In this document: in pieces, positions 61,301 through 64,000 of the stretch | How positions within the stretch are numbered: position 1 is the stretch's first letter | Layout: each line of letters starts with the position of its first letter | NCBI GenBank assembly: GCA_016169945.1 | Contig: JADLSH010000344.1 | Coordinates: forward strand, 310,001 to 374,000 | DNA from: Trachythela sp. YZ-2020 | Taxonomy: Eukaryota; Cnidaria; Anthozoa; Malacalcyonacea; Clavulariidae | Direction: 5' to 3' | DNA length: 64,000 nt | Translations under genes and position numbers: made by a program | Notes under the pieces: generated by a model | The model's input: only the letters and a program-made list of their open reading frames with translations | The model's database searches: none | What the model was told of the DNA's origin: nothing

Positions 61301-62830
61301 TTAAAAAATACAAAAACAACGCAATTTTGTAAAATACGGCAAATTTTCCCTCAAAGTTTTAAGTATTTCCCTTTTACCTAAAGTCTTGAAGTTTTTATAT
61401 CAAATATAATTAAGCTGGCTTCAATTTCCCCTGCGTTAGCGTTCCAGTCTATTATAGTTCAATGGGTTTTACTGGCATTGAGGAAGGTTGAAAGTAAAAC
61501 ACTGAATATAATAGAAGGTGTTAGTAGATGGAATACTCGAACGGAAATTTATGTACATTTTTTGGACCTAGCCAGGGCCAGCCAGGAGCAGTTGCGAAAA
61601 ATGCAACTTAGGCCCTCTGGCAGGAATTGAATCTGCGATCCTGCGATTCCGGTGCAGGCATTGCAAAGCAGTAACACTAGACTAGTCATGCTAGTATAAT
61701 TAGTAGCAACAGTCAGCAGTCAGTCTGACTAACAGTACTGCAATGGCCAACTGGCAAGCATAACCAAACAAAAGTCTGCATGTCGGAAAATTTCCAGTTA
61801 TTTTGAGGAAGGTTGGAAAAATCCAAGATCCTACCCGGGGGAGGGTTGAAAACGTTTGGCAATTCTGTGAGGAAATATCAGTCTGCAAAAGGCAAAACGT
61901 TTATGTATCATGTATCCCTTGAAATGCAACAGTAGCTGAGGGGCCACCGTTGTAAATAATTTATATAAATAAATATATAAATGCAAACGTTTATGTATCG
62001 ACTTGGGTAAAATTTATGTCAGCAGAAGGCGAAAAATGCAACTTAGGCCCTCTGGCAGGAATTGAATCTGCGACCCTGCGATTCCGGTCTTCTAATGGTT
62101 CATAGAATACTAGCACCTTCTGCTATTGATGCCGTCGAGCGGGATGCCGAGATAAATTTTATGTTAGGCTAGTGTTCAAAGGTTTTGAGAAATTATAGAA
62201 GGCCACGCCCTTTCCCCCATAGGGTCCGCCTCGATCCGAGCCAAAAACATCTTCCATCAAACGTGGGTGACTTTCCTTATCAATATCTTGAACGCGTGGT
62301 GCGGTGGTGCCAGTGTAGGTAGCGTCTATACACGATAAGATGCGGGTCTTCAGGATCAAACTATCAGAACAAAATTCAACAAGAACTTCGACGTTTCGAG
62401 CAAAGGCCCTTCGTCTGGAAGTTAGAGAAGGGCATTCGCTCGTCAGGTAGTTTGATCCTAAAGACTTTCCTTATTACTATCTCAAAGTGACATCAGAAGG
62501 ATTAGGGTTAGAGGATTGTATTTAAATTGAGGTTATTAATATGTAAAATATTAATATATAAAACTTACTTCCAAGATATATTCTTCTTCTCTTGACATGT
62601 CTTCTCTCCATTCTCCTACGTGAACGGCGCAGTAGCTTCTTGTAATTAGGTGGTGGTGGAGTGAGCAGCTCAACATTTCCTGCGCTGATACTGCACTTCA
62701 TGTAATCATTACCAACATCTTGTAATGATGTATCTGGTTTTGGTGTTTTGTAGATGATGGTTGGTGTCAGGCCCCAGTTTAATGTACCATATTGTGGGTA
62801 GTCCAGGTAGGTTAGCGATGGTGATTTGTA
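49324..62830 (-). CDS. HLH plus HMG-box protein with MEIOSIN (BHMG1) architecture, 5' incomplete
   Basis: Minus-strand exons: 62569-62830, 60874-60926, 60761-60785, 59202-59274, 57099-57183, 56962-57019, 55831-55926, 55351-55416, 53787-54036, 52535-53111, 49983-50078, 49324-49381, together about 566 codons. Order of parts: [16 protein letters not shown]; a basic run [16 protein letters not shown]; acidic exons; helix 1 [15 protein letters not shown] and helix 2 [18 protein letters not shown]; acidic linkers; [15 protein letters not shown]; a long Ser/Pro-rich exon; then an HMG box from [13 protein letters not shown] through [19 protein letters not shown] and [20 protein letters not shown] to a stop. 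HLH and HMG together are known to me only in MEIOSIN, which works with STRA8 to switch germ cells from mitosis to meiosis. Orthology is inference from architecture. Phases agree except between 53787-54036 (ends phase 2) and 52535-53111 (needs phase 1), so a small exon may be missing. The 5' exon is outside the window or hidden in the decamer array. Confidence 0.8.
49733..49954. mobile_element. MITE, GGGCCTYGTTCATATGAGCCC ends
   Basis: GTTCATATGAGCCC near the left is mirrored by GGGCTCATATGAAC and GGGCCC at the right. Inner matches include GTGAGATC and its complement. Related ends occur near 34258 (GTTCATATGAGCCCAGG). It lies between the last two exons of the MEIOSIN-like gene, close to the acceptor side. 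Confidence 0.7.
50115..50248. mobile_element. Foldback MITE, GGGCCTGGTTCAAACG ends
   Basis: GGGCCTGGTTCAAACGTCGC at the left is imperfectly mirrored by GCGCAACGTTTGGAACAGACC at the right. The inner pair GTGCCGAACGCATTA and TAATGCGTTCGGCAC is perfect. It sits in the intron before the second HMG exon. Confidence 0.75.
50383..50520. repeat. Inverted repeat carrying the hammerhead-like core (copy 2)
   Basis: CGGTTGATTGTTGTGTAAAA and complement form the outer arms, followed by CTACCTGAA and AATACAATAAGAACTTCGAC. Between them CCAGACGAAGGGCC to GTCGAAGTTC (50445-50480) matches the copies at 2783 and 62383. Here the unit is present as an inverted pair. Confidence 0.7.
50977..51325. mobile_element. 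Transposon remnant, TAGAGAGTTTA ends
   Basis: TAGAGAGTTTACAG, then AGATCTACGACGCGGCAACTC, at the left is mirrored by CGAGTTGTCGCATCG, AATCTTAAACTCTCTA at the right. The same sub-terminal text (AAGATCTACGACG) occurs in 51793-52168, so both are one family. No transposase. Confidence 0.75.
51456..52415. mobile_element. Non-autonomous hAT with perfect 8-bp duplication and a nested insertion
   Basis: CAGTGGCGTGGTGGCT and AGCCACCAAGCCACTG are the ends; AACAGCAG is directly repeated outside both (51448-51455 and 52416-52423). A second element, 51793-52168, with ends TAGGGACCTTAAGATCTACG and complement, lies within it and belongs to the 50977 family. All this is in the intron that interrupts the HMG box. 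Confidence 0.9.
54065..54929. mobile_element. Pogo-like MITE with AAGCGGACACC repeats
   Basis: CAGTCAAACGTCCCATAAGC and complement (GCTTACGGGAGGTTCGACTG) are the ends, bordered by TA. AAGCGGACACC-like blocks recur near 54340, 54420, 54490 and 54860. CAGTCGAACCTCTACTTACG at 54312 is another left end, so a second copy is nested or the element is duplicated. It lies between two exons of the MEIOSIN-like gene. Confidence 0.75.
55165..55322. mobile_element. Foldback MITE
   Basis: TCTCTTCTCCGCAAAGGCGTTTTA is imperfectly opposed by TTTAAAAGCCTCTGCGGAGGAGAGA, and the inner GTAAGGCATGCGGGTAAT pairs with ATTACCCGCATGCCTTA. A short loop remains. It is just downstream of the exon at 55351-55416. Confidence 0.7.
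56215..56400 (+). mobile_element. Decayed LINE 3' fragment
   Basis: In one frame with stops the text reads [25 protein letters not shown], then [19 protein letters not shown], the closing WN-x-L pattern of LINE reverse transcriptase proteins, as at 9838-10113. It lies in an intron of the MEIOSIN-like gene. Confidence 0.55.
56667..56812. mobile_element. TTAA-flanked MITE, GGCTCTTTTCCACTCGTC ends
   Basis: GGCTCTTTTCCACTCGTCGC and AAAAACCAACTCGCAA at the left are mirrored almost perfectly by TTGCGAGTTGGTTTTGCGAT and GAGTGGAAAAGAGCC. TTAA stands outside both ends (56663-56666 and 56813-56816). Confidence 0.88.
56962..57183 (-). other. Helix-loop-helix exons of the MEIOSIN-like gene
   Basis: Exon 57099-57183 encodes the first helix and loop ([20 protein letters not shown]), and exon 56962-57019 the second helix with a leucine-zipper-like extension ([17 protein letters not shown]). 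The intron between them is in phase 0 and only 79 bp long. Residues expected to bind the E-box are not adjacent to helix 1; the basic run lies four exons upstream. Confidence 0.8.
57354..58711. mobile_element. Non-autonomous hAT inflated by a CACAGT/CAGCCA array
   Basis: CAGTGCTGTGAAAGTTAC and GTTACTCACAGCACTG are the ends; GGTTCTAC and GGCTCTAC (57346-57353 and 58712-58719) are an 8-bp duplication with one change. Sub-terminal GTAACTAGTTAC repeats lie at both ends, five or more in tandem at 58610-58685. Almost all of the interior is a hexamer array. Confidence 0.85.
57385..58222 (+). repeat. Hexanucleotide minisatellite (CAGTCA, CAGCCA, CAGTTA)
   Basis: About 830 bp of near-continuous 6-bp units. 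Blocks differ: CAGCCA/CAGTCA mixtures first, CACACAGC variants near 57675, and homogeneous CAGTTA at 58150-58220. Several frames stay open only because of the period. The GTTACAG unit resembles the hAT sub-terminal sequence next to it. Confidence 0.95.
58741..59175. repeat. Repeat region with AGGGCTAGCCCT palindromes
   Basis: AAGGGCTAGCCCTACCAGTG at 58779, AGGAGGGCTAGCCCTCC at 59000 and GGAGGGCCAGCCCT near 59165 form overlapping inverted repeats, with GCGAGATCTCG in between. Similar text (CCAGCCCTACTGG) is at 54966. Boundaries could not be set. Confidence 0.45.
59384..59975. mobile_element. Mariner-type remnant, CAGGGTGTCTAAAAAAAA ends
   Basis: CAGGGTGTCTAAAAAAAAAG and its complement are bordered by TA. 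The match continues through ATAATCCAAC and GCATGC. Inside, CATCCAATATGGAG and CTCCATATTGGATAAAAAACG form a second inverted pair near 59510 and 59840. No intact transposase. A solo end is at 34953. Confidence 0.85.
60017..60150 (+). mobile_element. SINE, 5' part
   Basis: GGGTGGCAGATGCGATTAGC, then GCGCTGTCCCTTACCTCTGAG and TTGCAGGTCGAGGGAAAG, matches the head of the SINE at 9225-9612. The body is lost at the junction with the Penelope-like fragment. Confidence 0.6.
60174..60565 (-). mobile_element. Penelope-like retroelement fragment with GIY-YIG endonuclease
   Basis: On the minus strand the frame starts at [19 protein letters not shown], continues [23 protein letters not shown] and [15 protein letters not shown], and stops at 60300. 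This is the GIY-YIG domain at the C-terminus of Penelope-like elements: YIG, the arginine of GETGR-x-L-x-x-R, the EH pair and the catalytic glutamate of RQEM are all visible. The reverse transcriptase is absent, so it is a truncated copy. It is inside an intron of the MEIOSIN-like gene, in the same direction. Confidence 0.85.
60562..60596 (+). repeat. ACTAA microsatellite
   Basis: Seven tandem ACTAA units directly upstream of the Penelope-like fragment, probably arising with or after its insertion. Confidence 0.9.
61567..61682 (-). mobile_element. tRNA-derived SINE, inverted
   Basis: Read on the minus strand: TGCACCGGAATCGCAGG, GATTCAATTCCTGCCAGAGG (B box), GTTGCATTTTTCGCAACTG and CTCCTGGCTGGCC. 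It is the same family as 30019-30380. A shorter second piece with the same B-box and GTTGCATTTTTCGC text is at 62028-62092, so the SINE is split or duplicated here. Confidence 0.7.
62281..62460 (-). repeat. Dispersed repeat with hammerhead-like core (copy 3) and empty MITE site
   Basis: On the minus strand, CAGACGAAGGGCC and CTCGAAACGTCGAAG (62383-62422) are followed after about 40 bases by GATCCTGAAGACCCGCATC and GACGCTACCTACACTGGCACC. The same order is found at 2783-3150, but there the MITE 2889-3119 is inserted at GACGCTACC. This copy is therefore the uninterrupted reference. Confidence 0.7.
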
Positions 62831-62892
62831 CTGAAATGTAGGAAACGCGTTTGTTGAGTTCAATATAATGTATCAAGCCCTGGTCACACGAG

Positions 62893-64000
62893 GATGAGAG
62901 TTGACGAGAGTTGAGGAGAGTTGATGTGAGTTGATGTGAGTTGACGTGAGTTGATGAGAGTTGACGAGAGTTGATGTGAGTTGATGAGAGTGCATGAGAG
63001 TTGATGTGAGTTGATGCGAGTTGATGAGAGTTGATGAGAGTTGATGTGAGTTGATGAGAGTGCATGAGAGTTGATGTGAGTTGATGTGAGTTGATGAGAG
63101 TTGACGAGAGTTGATGAGAGTTGATGTGAGTTGATGAGAGTTGATGAGAGATGATATGAGTTGATGAGAGTTGACGAGAGTTGATGAGAGTTGATGAGAG
63201 TTGATGAGAGTTGATGAGAGTTGATGTGAGTTGATGAGAGTTGATGAGAGTTGATGAGAGTTGACGAGAGTTGATGAGAGTTGATGTGAGTTGACGAGAG
63301 TTGATGAGAGTTGATGTGAGTTGATGAGAGTTGATGAGAGTTGAGGAGAGTTGACGAGAGTTGATGAGAGTTGATGAGAGTTGACGAGAGTTGATGAGAG
63401 TTGATGAGAGTTGACGAGAGTTGATGAGAGTTGATGTGAGTTGATGAGAGTTGATATGAGTTGATGAGAGTTGACGAGAGTTGATGAGAGTTGATGAGAG
63501 TTGACGAGAGTTGATGTGAGTTGATGAGAGTTGACGAGAGTTGATGAGAGTTGATGTGAGTTGACGAGAGTTGATGTGAGTTGATGAGAGTTGACGAGAG
63601 TTGATGAGAGTTGACGAGAGTTGATGAGAGTTGACGAGAGTTGACGAGAGTTGATGAGAGTTGATGAGAGTTGATGTGAGTTGATGAGAGTTGACGAGAG
63701 TTGATGTGAGTTGATGTGAGTTGATGAGAGTTGATGAGAGTTGACGAGAGTTGATGAGAGTTGATGTGAGTTGACGAGAGTTGATGAGAGTTGACGAGAG
63801 TTGATGAGAGTTGATGAGAGTTGATGTGAGTTGATGAGAGTTGATGAGAGTTGATGAGAGTTGATGTGAGTTGATGAGAGTTGACGAGAGTTGATGTGAG
63901 TTGATGTGAGTTGATGTGAGTTGACGAGAGTTGACGAGAGTTGACGAGAGTTGATGAGAGTTGATGAGAGTTGATGAGAGTTGATGTGAGTTGATGAGAG
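62893..64000 (+). repeat. Array of the 10-bp unit GAGTTGATGA, running off the right edge
   Basis: At least 110 head-to-tail decamers, mainly GAGTTGATGA, GAGTTGACGA and GAGTTGATGT, with rare GTGCATGA or GAGGA variants. The left boundary is CCCTGGTCACACGAGGATGA. It lies 5' of the first visible exon of the MEIOSIN-like gene, in its upstream intron or promoter. Confidence 0.95.

Overview
The window is eukaryotic nuclear DNA, A+T-rich and full of transposons, with genes split into many short exons by GT-AG introns. The gene content (Mago nashi, a HINT-family enzyme, a PSTPIP-type F-BAR/SH3 protein, and an HLH plus HMG-box protein) points to a metazoan. The repeat landscape suggests an invertebrate, most likely a cnidarian and perhaps an anthozoan: tRNA-derived SINEs, a Penelope-like GIY-YIG fragment, and many hAT, pogo/mariner and TTAA-flanked non-autonomous elements. 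The lineage call is inference.

Layout. From 3848 to 17231 (+) lies a three-exon gene for a 265-residue single-pass membrane protein with a PPPY motif and an LPTYDEV motif; an 11 kb intron separates its first two exons. Between 17232 and 23691 there is no recognisable gene, but there are a complete non-autonomous hAT element and a 1.65 kb array of a 25-bp repeat. From 23692 to 38163 (+) a 13-exon gene encodes a 407-residue PSTPIP1/2-like cytoskeletal adaptor. Then comes a divergent pair, mago nashi (45895 to 39914, -) and a mitochondrial HINT-like nucleotide hydrolase (46239 to 48043, +), whose start codons are only 343 bp apart. From 62830 down to 49324 (-) at least twelve exons encode a protein with a basic stretch, a helix-loop-helix and a C-terminal HMG box, the architecture of vertebrate MEIOSIN (BHMG1). 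Its 5' end is beyond an array of 10-bp repeats that runs off the right edge.

Splice phases were followed by hand. They agree at every junction of the first four genes and at all but one interval (53112-53786) of the MEIOSIN-like gene. No bacterial features, CRISPR arrays, rRNA genes or intact tRNA genes were seen. The main accessory interest is the transposon record: perfect target-site duplications, nested insertions, and one insertion whose empty site is present elsewhere in the same window.
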